From an uncultured Oxalobacter sp. (GTDB lineage Bacteria > Pseudomonadota > Gammaproteobacteria > Burkholderiales > Burkholderiaceae_D): a stretch of 7,218 nt of DNA. Within the stretch, counting starts at the first letter, position 1, and every line of letters begins with the position of its first letter. The notes below the pieces were generated by a model. That model was given only the letters and a program-made list of their open reading frames with translations. It was not told the DNA's origin and ran no database searches. Made by a program: the position numbers and the translations under genes. The stretch is from contig CALGGD010000156.1 in the NCBI GenBank assembly GCA_937916185.1, positions 1 to 7,218 on the forward strand, given 5' to 3'. Below are positions 1 to 4,835 of the stretch, in pieces.

Positions 1-243
1 ATGGGCGTGATACTCGAGGCCCCTGCCGAAATAACGACTCTTGACCACTATCGTCCTTTCTGGGAGGGACTCTTTCTCACGCGTTTTAGTATATAAAGAA
101 GAAGAAGAAGAAGCAAGCACTCGTGCGTGGTGACTGCCAAGTTACCACATAGTGGTAAAAAAATATTGCCTCCCACCCAAATTGACCCAAAAAATCAAAA
201 CCCAGAAAGGACAAAAGGGGCAAAACGTAATTTTGGAGTGATG
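1..243. other. Left-end region without a secure gene
   Basis: No convincing complete gene is visible. A rightward frame is open from base 1 to a TAA at 94-96 (31 codons), so it could be the 3' end of a gene that starts outside the window. A leftward frame is open from a GTG at 48 to base 1, with an AAAGGA-like ribosome binding site just upstream, and could be the 5' end of an outgoing gene. Both are too short to choose between. The stretch also holds five GAA repeats (98-112), a 7-bp inverted repeat with a three-base loop (142-158) and A/T runs. It looks unlike the betaproteobacterial DNA to the right of about 610 and probably belongs with the foreign tail of the next gene. Confidence 0.4.
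142..158. repeat. Short perfect inverted repeat
   Basis: TTACCAC and GTGGTAA flank a three-base ATA loop and make a perfect 7-bp stem. A run of A follows on the plus strand and no T run follows on either strand, so it does not read as an intrinsic terminator. It could be an operator or a small hairpin upstream of a leftward gene. Its function is unknown. Confidence 0.4.
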
Positions 244-283
244 AAAAAAGACCACTACTCACCGGGTTTGGCTTTCGTGGTCT
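244..283 (-). terminator. Intrinsic terminator just after the nadB-fusion frame
   Basis: On the minus strand AGACCAC (283-277) pairs perfectly with GTGGTCT (255-249) around a 21-base loop, and the right arm runs directly into six T (249-244). It begins 6 bases after the TAG stop at 290-292. The stem is short and the loop long, so strength is uncertain, but the position and T run fit termination of the leftward transcript. It suggests that the foreign tail brought the natural end of a gene with it. Confidence 0.6.
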
Positions 284-289
284 GTCGCT

Positions 290-610
290 CTATTCGTATC
301 TGTTTTTTTCGATTATTTTGGCGTAATATTCGGCGCCTCTAGTATTACTGTCCTTCGGCTTCTTTGGCTCGTATCTCACGAGGCAGATGTAGTCGATGAC
401 CCTCTTAATCAATTCGAGGGCAAGCCCGCTGTAGGCCTGCTCGCTTAGGTACTGGCACCCCGGGACTTTGTCGATTAGTTCCTGCTTTGAGTAGCCAAGG
501 ACGACGATGCATTTAAGAATCTCGTATTCTTCCTTGGACAACGCCCTTTTGGCGTACTCTTCGAAATTGGTGCCTTCGAATTGGCTGAGCTTAAATTCTT
601 CTGTTTTGTA
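290..610 (-). other. Foreign 3' segment of the nadB frame (residues 345-450)
   Basis: This stretch encodes the non-NadB tail, from YKTEEF to the end EKNRYE. All five of its arginines use AGA or AGG, whereas all 17 arginines of the NadB part use CGN, and it also uses CTA and ATA codons. The protein is rich in Lys, Glu, Tyr and Ile and looks helical. The stretch LSKEEYEILKCIVVLGYSKQ slightly recalls a helix-turn-helix, but I would not assign a family. It ends at a stop followed at once by an intrinsic terminator, as the 3' end of a real gene would. The codon style suggests a different genome (element, distant bacterium or archaeon). Confidence 0.6.
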
Positions 611-1642
611 AATCGGTTCCTTCGTCATATCGATGCCCAATTCCAGGCAACGGGCATAGATGGTCGGGAAATGGGACTTCAGGAACTCAGTGTCTTGGTG
701 GCTGATATCCAGATGGACATAATCAAGCCCCCGTTTTTTCATCTCAAAGTCGATTGAACGGGCAACGATATCACGGGGAGCCAGTTCCGCCCGGTCATCA
801 TGTTCCGGCATGAACCGTTTTCCGGCATCCGCTCCCGCATCAGGTGGCAGTTTCAGCAAGCCGCCTTCACCACGCACCGATTCTGAAATCAGGAATGATT
901 TGGCATAGGGATGATAGAGGCACGTTGGATGGAACTGGACAAATTCCATATTGGAGACCCGGCAGCCGGCACGCCATGCCATTGCCACACCATCACCGGT
1001 TGAGGTATCTGGATTGGTCGTATAGAGATAGACCTTCCCAGCGCCACCAGTTGCCAGTACGGTATGGCGGGCGGCAAACGTTTTGACAACGCCATTTGCC
1101 ACATCTAAAACATAAATGCCATGGCATTGGTTGGGTTTGCCATTGTTGCCCAGTTTCTCAGAAGTAATCAGGTCAACCGCACAATGGTTCTCGAAAAGCT
1201 GGATGTTTGGATGGCTGCGGATGACTTTTTCAAGCGTTTCCTGAACCACATGCCCGGTGGCATCCGCCGCATGGAAAATCCGCCGTTGGCTGTGCCCTCC
1301 CTCACGGGTCAGGTGATAGTCACTGTTGTCAGAAGAATCCCGGGAAAAGGGCACCCCTTGGCTGATCAGCCAATCGATTGCCTCGCCGCCATGCTCGACG
1401 ATGAACTGCGTTGCCGCTTCATCGCAGAGTCCCGCGCCTGCTGTCAGCGTATCCTCGAAATGCTTGCTGGTGCTGTCCAGGACGGGATTCAGCACCGCCG
1501 CGATGCCGCCCTGCGCGAGATTGCTGGAACTTTCCCAGAAAGTCCGTTTGCAGATGACAGCGATTTTGAATGACAGAGGGAGGCGAAGTGCGACAGAAAG
1601 ACCGGCAAGGCCACTGCCGACAATGACAACATCATATTTCAT
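290..1642 (-). CDS. nadB: L-aspartate oxidase (NadB) N-terminal two-thirds fused to an unrelated 106-residue tail
   Basis: NadB is a cytoplasmic FAD flavoprotein that oxidises L-aspartate to iminoaspartate, which NadA then condenses to quinolinate for NAD synthesis. Residues 1-344 are clearly NadB: the FAD-binding GSGLAG at 9-14, SSSNLAQGGIAAV at 38-50, the GHSQRRIFHAADATGH stretch near 116-131, ATGGAGK at 197-203, FHPT at 237-240, SESVRGEGG at 253-261 and APRD with Arg290, which matches the catalytic Arg290 of E. coli NadB. After TKEPI (344) the expected PVVPAAHYTCGG does not follow. Residues 345-450 are a Lys/Glu-rich, probably helical sequence I do not recognise. The active-site His of HYTCGG, the later substrate-binding Arg and the C-terminal helical domain are therefore missing, and 450 residues compares with about 540 for the family. 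I infer that it is inactive as an aspartate oxidase. AGGAAA at 1652-1647 supports the ATG at 1642. No nadA or nadC is adjacent. A chimeric assembly could also explain it. Confidence 0.85.
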   Translation of the reverse strand: MKYDVVIVGSGLAGLSVALRLPLSFKIAVICKRTFWESSSNLAQGGIAAVLNPVLDSTSKHFEDTLTAGAGLCDEAATQFIVEHGGEAIDWLISQGVPFSRDSSDNSDYHLTREGGHSQRRIFHAADATGHVVQETLEKVIRSHPNIQLFENHCAVDLITSEKLGNNGKPNQCHGIYVLDVANGVVKTFAARHTVLATGGAGKVYLYTTNPDTSTGDGVAMAWRAGCRVSNMEFVQFHPTCLYHPYAKSFLISESVRGEGGLLKLPPDAGADAGKRFMPEHDDRAELAPRDIVARSIDFEMKKRGLDYVHLDISHQDTEFLKSHFPTIYARCLELGIDMTKEPIYKTEEFKLSQFEGTNFEEYAKRALSKEEYEILKCIVVLGYSKQELIDKVPGCQYLSEQAYSGLALELIKRVIDYICLVRYEPKKPKDSNTRGAEYYAKIIEKNRYE

Positions 1643-1682
1643 GGCATTTCCTGAAAAAGGTTTTGTTTTAGTGATAGGGAGA

Positions 1683-1711
1683 ACTATATGCCATCTTGGC
1701 TGTCACGTCAT
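1683..1711 (-). promoter_or_regulatory. Candidate sigma-70 promoter for nadB
   Basis: On the minus strand ATGACG (1711-1706, 4 of 6 matches to the -35 consensus) lies 17 bases from TATAGT (1688-1683, 5 of 6 matches to the -10). This predicts a start near 1676 and a leader of about 35 bases before the ATG. It is the best promoter-like pair between nadB and the next gene, but matches of this quality also arise by chance. Confidence 0.35.
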
Positions 1712-1877
1712 GTCCTGAATGGAAAATGATGGCAATACTGGAGAATATCTGGCAATTCCGTTGAACGGGCGTGACACCGTCATCGGCATCAGGTGACAGA
1801 AAACCACCCCCAGAAAGGCTTCTGAAAAAGAAAAGGGGAAAAGATGCCTGTGTGGAACAGATGCTGAAACGGAGGCA

Positions 1878-1905
1878 ACGGCATTCTTCCAGGGAAGAAT
1901 GCCGT
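1878..1905. repeat. Perfect 11-bp stem-loop after the small hypothetical gene
   Basis: ACGGCATTCTT (1878-1888) and AAGAATGCCGT (1895-1905) pair perfectly around CCAGGG, whose CC and GG could extend the stem. It starts 11 bases after the TGA stop of the leftward small gene, where a terminator is expected, but no T run follows in either direction. It may stabilise the 3' end of that transcript or act as a weak terminator. Confidence 0.55.
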
Positions 1906-1916
1906 CAGATTATCAA

Positions 1917-2165
1917 TCAGAACGGTTCGACGGTCGGTTCCAGGGAATGGGCATAAAAATCATCAAACCGTGTATGGATGCAGTCGCCGAAATTCGCTGT
2001 GTAATTGCGTCTCTTCCGGAAAACCTTGTTGATGAATTGATGCTTGTAGATGATCCAGCCTTTGGTCCTCTTCAGGATGGTGATCTTGTTGGTTTCAAGC
2101 CCCCCACAGCCACCAAAAACGATTTCACCACTGTAAACCTTGTTTGCGTTGAAGCGGTTTGCCAT
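1917..2165 (-). CDS. Small hypothetical protein, 82 residues
   Basis: I do not recognise this protein. The start at the ATG at 2165 (MANRFNANK) is chosen because a strong GGGAGGA ribosome binding site precedes it by a normal distance; an in-frame ATG 27 bases upstream has no such site. The product is basic in the middle (LKRTKG, FRKRRN), with a glycine-rich FGGCGG near residues 18-23 and several aromatic residues. There is no signal peptide or membrane segment, so it is probably cytoplasmic. It is transcribed away from the serine hydrolase, with a promoter region between them, and is followed by a perfect stem-loop. Arginine codons are mixed (CGC, CGG, AGA, AGG), slightly unlike nadB. The strong ribosome binding site and flanking signals make a real gene likely. 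Confidence 0.6.
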   Translation of the reverse strand: MANRFNANKVYSGEIVFGGCGGLETNKITILKRTKGWIIYKHQFINKVFRKRRNYTANFGDCIHTRFDDFYAHSLEPTVEPF

Positions 2166-2185
2166 TCTCAATTCCTCCCATCCTA

Positions 2186-2215
2186 TTGACACAAAAAAAG
2201 ACAGGATAGTATAAC
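2186..2215 (+). promoter_or_regulatory. Sigma-70 promoter for the serine hydrolase
   Basis: A perfect TTGACA (2186-2191) lies 18 bases from TATAAC (2210-2215), predicting a transcript start near 2222 and a leader of about 70 bases. This is the strongest promoter match in the window. On the opposite strand TATACT (2213-2208) could be the -10 box of the divergent small gene, with a poor -35, so the two -10 boxes would overlap. Confidence 0.6.
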
Positions 2216-2238
2216 CTTAATAGTCCGTCTGATGCCAT

Positions 2239-2258
2239 AACCATGCAGATGGTTTTTT
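2239..2258 (+). terminator. Small hairpin with T run in the hydrolase leader
   Basis: AACCAT (2239-2244) and ATGGTT (2249-2254) form a 6-bp stem around GCAG. The arm merges into a six-T run (2253-2258). It has the form of a weak intrinsic terminator lying between the predicted transcript start near 2222 and the start codon, so it might attenuate expression. With only two G:C pairs it may have no function. Confidence 0.25.
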
Positions 2259-2297
2259 GCCAGGAAACATTTCCAATACACCTATCCAGTGACCATC

Positions 2298-3437
2298 ATG
2301 TTGACCAAACTGACCCAGAAAATCGACCAAGCCATTGCTGACAATCTTGAAAACCAGATGACAAGCGGCATCGTGGTCCTTGTATATCGGAATGGTGAAA
2401 AGGTTTATGCCAAAGCGGCTGGTATGGCGGATATTGAATCAGGCATCCCGATGCGGGAAAACACCCTGTTCCGTTTTGCTTCCATCAGCAAAGCCTTCAC
2501 CAGCTTGGCAGTGGCTGCCCTCATCGGACAGGGGAAAATCAACTTGGATGACCCCATCACAAAATGGCTGCCGGATTTCAAACCGGCATTGACGGATGGC
2601 ACCGTCCCGGTCATCACCATCCGACATCTGCTGAGTCATATGGCAGGGCTCGATTACCGCTGGGCACAGAAAGAAGACGGTCCATATGCCACTGCAGGTG
2701 TCACCGATGGGCTGGACATCACCGGCATCAGCCTTGAAGAGAACATCCGACGCATCGCTTCAGCACCTTTGGCATTTGCCCCGGGTAGCAGCTGGCTCTA
2801 TTCGCTGGCTCCCGATGTCTTGGGAGCCGTCATCGCCAAAGCCCATGGCACCGACTTCCCGTCCGCCATGCAATCGCTGCTGTTGGAACCACTGGGCATC
2901 AGGGATACTGCATTCAGCGTGCCAGCCAACCAGAAAAGCCGGGTGGCAGCCGCTTATTATTTGGATGCTGATAAAAAACTGACCCGGATGGCTGATGACC
3001 AGTTTCTCACCTCACCGGATGACCGGTATTTCCATTTCTCACCGGAACGGGTGTTCAATGCAGACGAGTATCCATCAGGCGGTGTCGGTCTGGTCGGTAC
3101 CGCATCTGACCTGATGCGGATTGTCGAGGTCATCCGCACAGGCAGGGCACCTTTCATCCCACAGAAGCTGATCCTCCAGATGTCTGAAAACTGCCTCAAG
3201 GGCATCGAAGCCCGACCAGGCTTGGGGTTTGGACTGGGATGGGGCATTCTTATCAATCCGGTGCGTGCCGAGAATACTCCACAGACACCCGGCACCCGCA
3301 TGTGGGGCGGTGTCTATGGCTCCAAATGGTTCACCGACCCGGCGAAAAACCTGTCTGTCGTCAGTATGACGACCACCGCACTGGATGAGGTCGTCTCAGT
3401 TGCCATCCGGAATGCCATTTATGAAGCACAGGGATAA
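2298..3437 (+). CDS. Class C beta-lactamase-family serine hydrolase (esterase/peptidase type)
   Basis: A single-domain serine hydrolase of the beta-lactamase class C / EstB esterase fold. Numbering from the GTG at 2289, the nucleophile motif S-x-x-K is Ser65-Ile-Ser-Lys68 in FRFASISKAF. The Tyr motif is YSL at 171-173 in PGSSWLYSLAPDVLG. The third motif region is WGGVYGSKWF near 339-348, where HTG or KTG stands in classical beta-lactamases. The HLLSHMAGL block at 113-121 is also typical. About 380 residues fits the family. There is no signal peptide, so a cytoplasmic esterase-like or small-amide-hydrolysing role is likelier than periplasmic antibiotic resistance; the substrate cannot be read from sequence. 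The start is uncertain because neither the ATG at 2298 nor the GTG at 2289 has a good ribosome binding site. It has its own promoter at 2186-2215 and appears monocistronic, with mdaB converging on it. Confidence 0.9.
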   Translation: MLTKLTQKIDQAIADNLENQMTSGIVVLVYRNGEKVYAKAAGMADIESGIPMRENTLFRFASISKAFTSLAVAALIGQGKINLDDPITKWLPDFKPALTDGTVPVITIRHLLSHMAGLDYRWAQKEDGPYATAGVTDGLDITGISLEENIRRIASAPLAFAPGSSWLYSLAPDVLGAVIAKAHGTDFPSAMQSLLLEPLGIRDTAFSVPANQKSRVAAAYYLDADKKLTRMADDQFLTSPDDRYFHFSPERVFNADEYPSGGVGLVGTASDLMRIVEVIRTGRAPFIPQKLILQMSENCLKGIEARPGLGFGLGWGILINPVRAENTPQTPGTRMWGGVYGSKWFTDPAKNLSVVSMTTTALDEVVSVAIRNAIYEAQG

Positions 3438-3464
3438 CAAGCTATCCATATGGGATAGCCTGTT
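3436..3464. terminator. Hairpin between the convergent hydrolase and mdaB genes
   Basis: AACAAGCTATCC (3436-3447) pairs with GGATAGCCTGTT (3453-3464), 11 of 12 bases, around a five-base loop. It starts inside the TAA of the hydrolase and ends 27 bases before the mdaB stop, so it could serve both genes. T runs on both sides are poor, so efficiency as an intrinsic terminator is doubtful. Confidence 0.5.
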
Positions 3465-3491
3465 GGTTTGCGGTGTTGTCTATCCAGAGTG

Positions 3492-4082
3492 TTATTTAAT
3501 CACAGGGAAAGCTGCCTTGAGATGGGCGGTATAGCGCTCAACATCCTTGGCAGTTTCGGGGGCTTTCACGACATCGTTGCACATGAAGGTTGGCAGGGGA
3601 GACATGCCTATGAACTGGTTGGCTTTGTGGAAGGGGAAGAGTACGCCATCAATGCCTTTTCCTTCAAAGAACTGTTCGGGGTCGGTGAATGCCTGCAAAG
3701 GGGCATTCCAGGTCATCGAGAACATATACCGCTTGCCTTGGCAGAGACCGCCTGAGCCATATTTCCTTGCACGGTCGGAACGGGTGCGCCCATCATTCTG
3801 GTAAATTTTCCCATGTCCTGCGGTGAAGACATCATCAAGGTATTTTTTCATAATCCAGGGGGCTTCCATCCACCATGCCGGCATCTGATAGATGACCGCA
3901 TCTGCCCATATGATTTTTTCAACTTCTTCAGTGACAGTGTAACCGTCATCAATCCGGGTGGTTTTAACGGTGTATCCCAGTCCTTCCAATGTTTGTTTTG
4001 CAACATCTGTCAGGTAGTCGTTCAGTTTGCCTTTCGATCCACCCAGTGCTTTTGATGCATTGAGAATCAGTACCTTGTTCAT
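3492..4082 (-). CDS. mdaB: NADPH:quinone oxidoreductase of the MdaB family
   Basis: A flavodoxin-fold FAD enzyme that reduces quinones by two electrons, avoiding semiquinone and giving protection against oxidative and electrophile stress; it acts in the cytoplasm. At 196 residues it is nearly the size of E. coli MdaB (193) and follows it closely throughout: MNKVLILNAS at 1-10, the flavin-contacting YQMPAWWMEAPW at 65-76, KKYLDDVFTAGHG at 79-91, DGRTR at 97-101, KYGSGGLCQGK at 107-117, MTWNAP at 123-128 and FHKANQFIGM at 151-160. The start ATG has AAGGA at a normal distance upstream. No regulator or partner gene is adjacent. The upstream AT-rich region carries a candidate promoter and a 17-base palindrome that could bind a redox- or quinone-sensing regulator, as family members are often controlled this way. 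Confidence 0.93.
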   Translation of the reverse strand: MNKVLILNASKALGGSKGKLNDYLTDVAKQTLEGLGYTVKTTRIDDGYTVTEEVEKIIWADAVIYQMPAWWMEAPWIMKKYLDDVFTAGHGKIYQNDGRTRSDRARKYGSGGLCQGKRYMFSMTWNAPLQAFTDPEQFFEGKGIDGVLFPFHKANQFIGMSPLPTFMCNDVVKAPETAKDVERYTAHLKAAFPVIK

Positions 4083-4131
4083 AATTATCCTTTTTCTCTA
4101 TTTTGTTGAGGAACGCTTCCGAAAGATTGAA

Positions 4132-4159
4132 ACAGTAGCCATTGCTTGGACCTCGTCAA
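4132..4159 (-). promoter_or_regulatory. Candidate promoter for mdaB
   Basis: On the minus strand TTGACG (4159-4154, 5 of 6) lies 16 bases from TACTGT (4137-4132, a modest -10). This predicts a start near 4125 and a leader of about 43 bases. The weak -10 and slightly short spacer would suit an activated promoter. Confidence 0.35.
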
Positions 4160-4196
4160 TCGGATTCTATTCTATCTGGAAAATCTTCCGATGTTG

Positions 4197-4213
4197 TATA
4201 GGAAATTCCTATA
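4197..4213. promoter_or_regulatory. Perfect 17-base palindrome, likely operator
   Basis: TATAGGAA and TTCCTATA are exact inverted copies around a single central A. It contains a T-N11-A core (4199-4211), the loose signature of LysR-type regulators, and would also suit another dimeric regulator. It lies about 40 bases upstream of the candidate -35 of mdaB, a position suited to an activator, and overlaps a TATAAT on the plus strand (4210-4215). The regulator is not in this window. Confidence 0.45.
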
Positions 4214-4300
4214 ATGATATAAGACATAAAGTATAGGTTATAATATTATGTTTAATTTGAATATTTAAGTGTTTTGTAGAAAATGTATCTGACCTTGTTA

Positions 4301-4318
4301 TATGCAAAGTTCTGCATA
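4301..4318. repeat. Inverted repeat TATGCA-N6-TGCATA
   Basis: TATGCA (4301-4306) and TGCATA (4313-4318) are exact inverted copies with a six-base spacer, in the AT-rich region upstream of the orphan gene at 4452. It could be a second operator. AT-rich sequence makes such repeats easier to find by chance. Confidence 0.3.
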
Positions 4319-4451
4319 AAGTGTACAAAAAATGCCATGTAACATATCGTCTATTTAAAAAAGTCGTAACCGACTCAATATATGTAATAGAATAGATGTG
4401 GAATGATAGCCATTCACCGTGCCACTGGTTTCGACGCAACAGGAGGAAACA

Positions 4452-4751
4452 ATGACAATGACACAGTCTGAAGATTTGGAAAAAAGTCTCTGTGAATGGT
4501 TCATCTTGTTTGCCCAGAAATCCAAAGAGACCAGCAAGATGGCTGGTCAGGCGCGTTTCTATCCCATCATCCTCAATTACAAGCATTCCCTGAGGAATGA
4601 GTTCATCAGGGACATGAAGCCGGCAGATTCCTCATTTTCAGAAGATTATTTCTTGGAGGTGGCTCAGAAGATGGTTGAATCCGCCCAAGCCCAGTTTGGT
4701 GAAGAAGAACCGACCATCAATCAGATTGCCTCCCTGTCTGCAATAGGTTGA
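4452..4751 (+). CDS. Hypothetical protein, 99 residues
   Basis: I do not recognise this protein. The start MTMTQSED is set by a textbook AGGAGG (4441-4446) five bases before the ATG at 4452; a second ATG two codons later is also possible. The product looks soluble and largely helical: an early segment around CEWFILFAQKSKE, a middle segment with YPIILNYKHSLRNEF, then an acidic C-terminal half with EVAQKMVESAQAQ and GEEEP. There is no signal peptide or membrane segment. Base use matches the neighbouring genes, so it seems native. It stands alone between an AT-rich regulatory region and a strong hairpin. The strong ribosome binding site suggests high translation. Confidence 0.7.
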   Translation: MTMTQSEDLEKSLCEWFILFAQKSKETSKMAGQARFYPIILNYKHSLRNEFIRDMKPADSSFSEDYFLEVAQKMVESAQAQFGEEEPTINQIASLSAIG

Positions 4752-4767
4752 CCAAGGACATCATCTT

Positions 4768-4806
4768 GTAAAAGAACATGGTCTGCATGTGGAGCAGACC
4801 ATGTTC
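4768..4806 (-). terminator. Intrinsic terminator between the orphan gene and the efflux operon
   Basis: GAACATGGTCTGC (4774-4786) and GCAGACCATGTTC (4794-4806) make a perfect 13-bp stem with a seven-base loop. On the minus strand four T follow the stem (4773-4770), so it should end the leftward efflux operon transcript 30 bases past its last stop. It probably also serves the rightward orphan gene, though the plus-strand T run is weak. Confidence 0.8.
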
Positions 4807-4835
4807 AGATTTATCAAAGCAGCTGGTTTGCTGTT

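Larger units (their letters stand above)
4083..4451. other. AT-rich divergent intergenic region of about 370 bases
   Basis: No gene is supported here. Open frames that cross it run into AT-rich sequence with no ribosome binding site. It separates mdaB (leftward) from the orphan 99-residue gene (rightward), so it should hold both promoters. About 4195-4395 is strikingly AT-rich compared with the flanking genes and contains the palindrome at 4197-4213, an inverted repeat at 4301-4318 and a 5-bp hairpin AGTCG/CGACT at 4362-4375. I could not identify a good -35/-10 pair for the rightward gene. Confidence 0.5.

Noticed and set aside
98..112. (GAA)5 run as a microsatellite or phase-variable repeat
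   Set aside because: Five copies are few, it is not inside a supported gene, and variation cannot be judged from one sequence.
42..257. GACCACTA occurring at 43 and 250 as a possible direct repeat or att site
   Set aside because: Eight bases are too short to be meaningful, and neither copy lies at the nadB junction.
127..342. Rightward 71-codon frame starting with GTG
   Set aside because: It has no ribosome binding site, crosses the leftward terminator and ends inside the nadB-fusion frame on the other strand; the product is low-complexity and not protein-like.
844..1718. Several open frames opposite or inside nadB
   Set aside because: They overlap the well-supported NadB frame and are shadow frames without start signals or recognisable motifs.
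4027..4236. Rightward 69-codon frame over the mdaB start
   Set aside because: It overlaps the mdaB 5' end and promoter region and has no ribosome binding site.
4209..4586. Leftward 125-codon frame across the AT-rich region
   Set aside because: It overlaps the orphan gene that has a strong ribosome binding site; it has no start signal and its sequence is typical of AT-rich noise.
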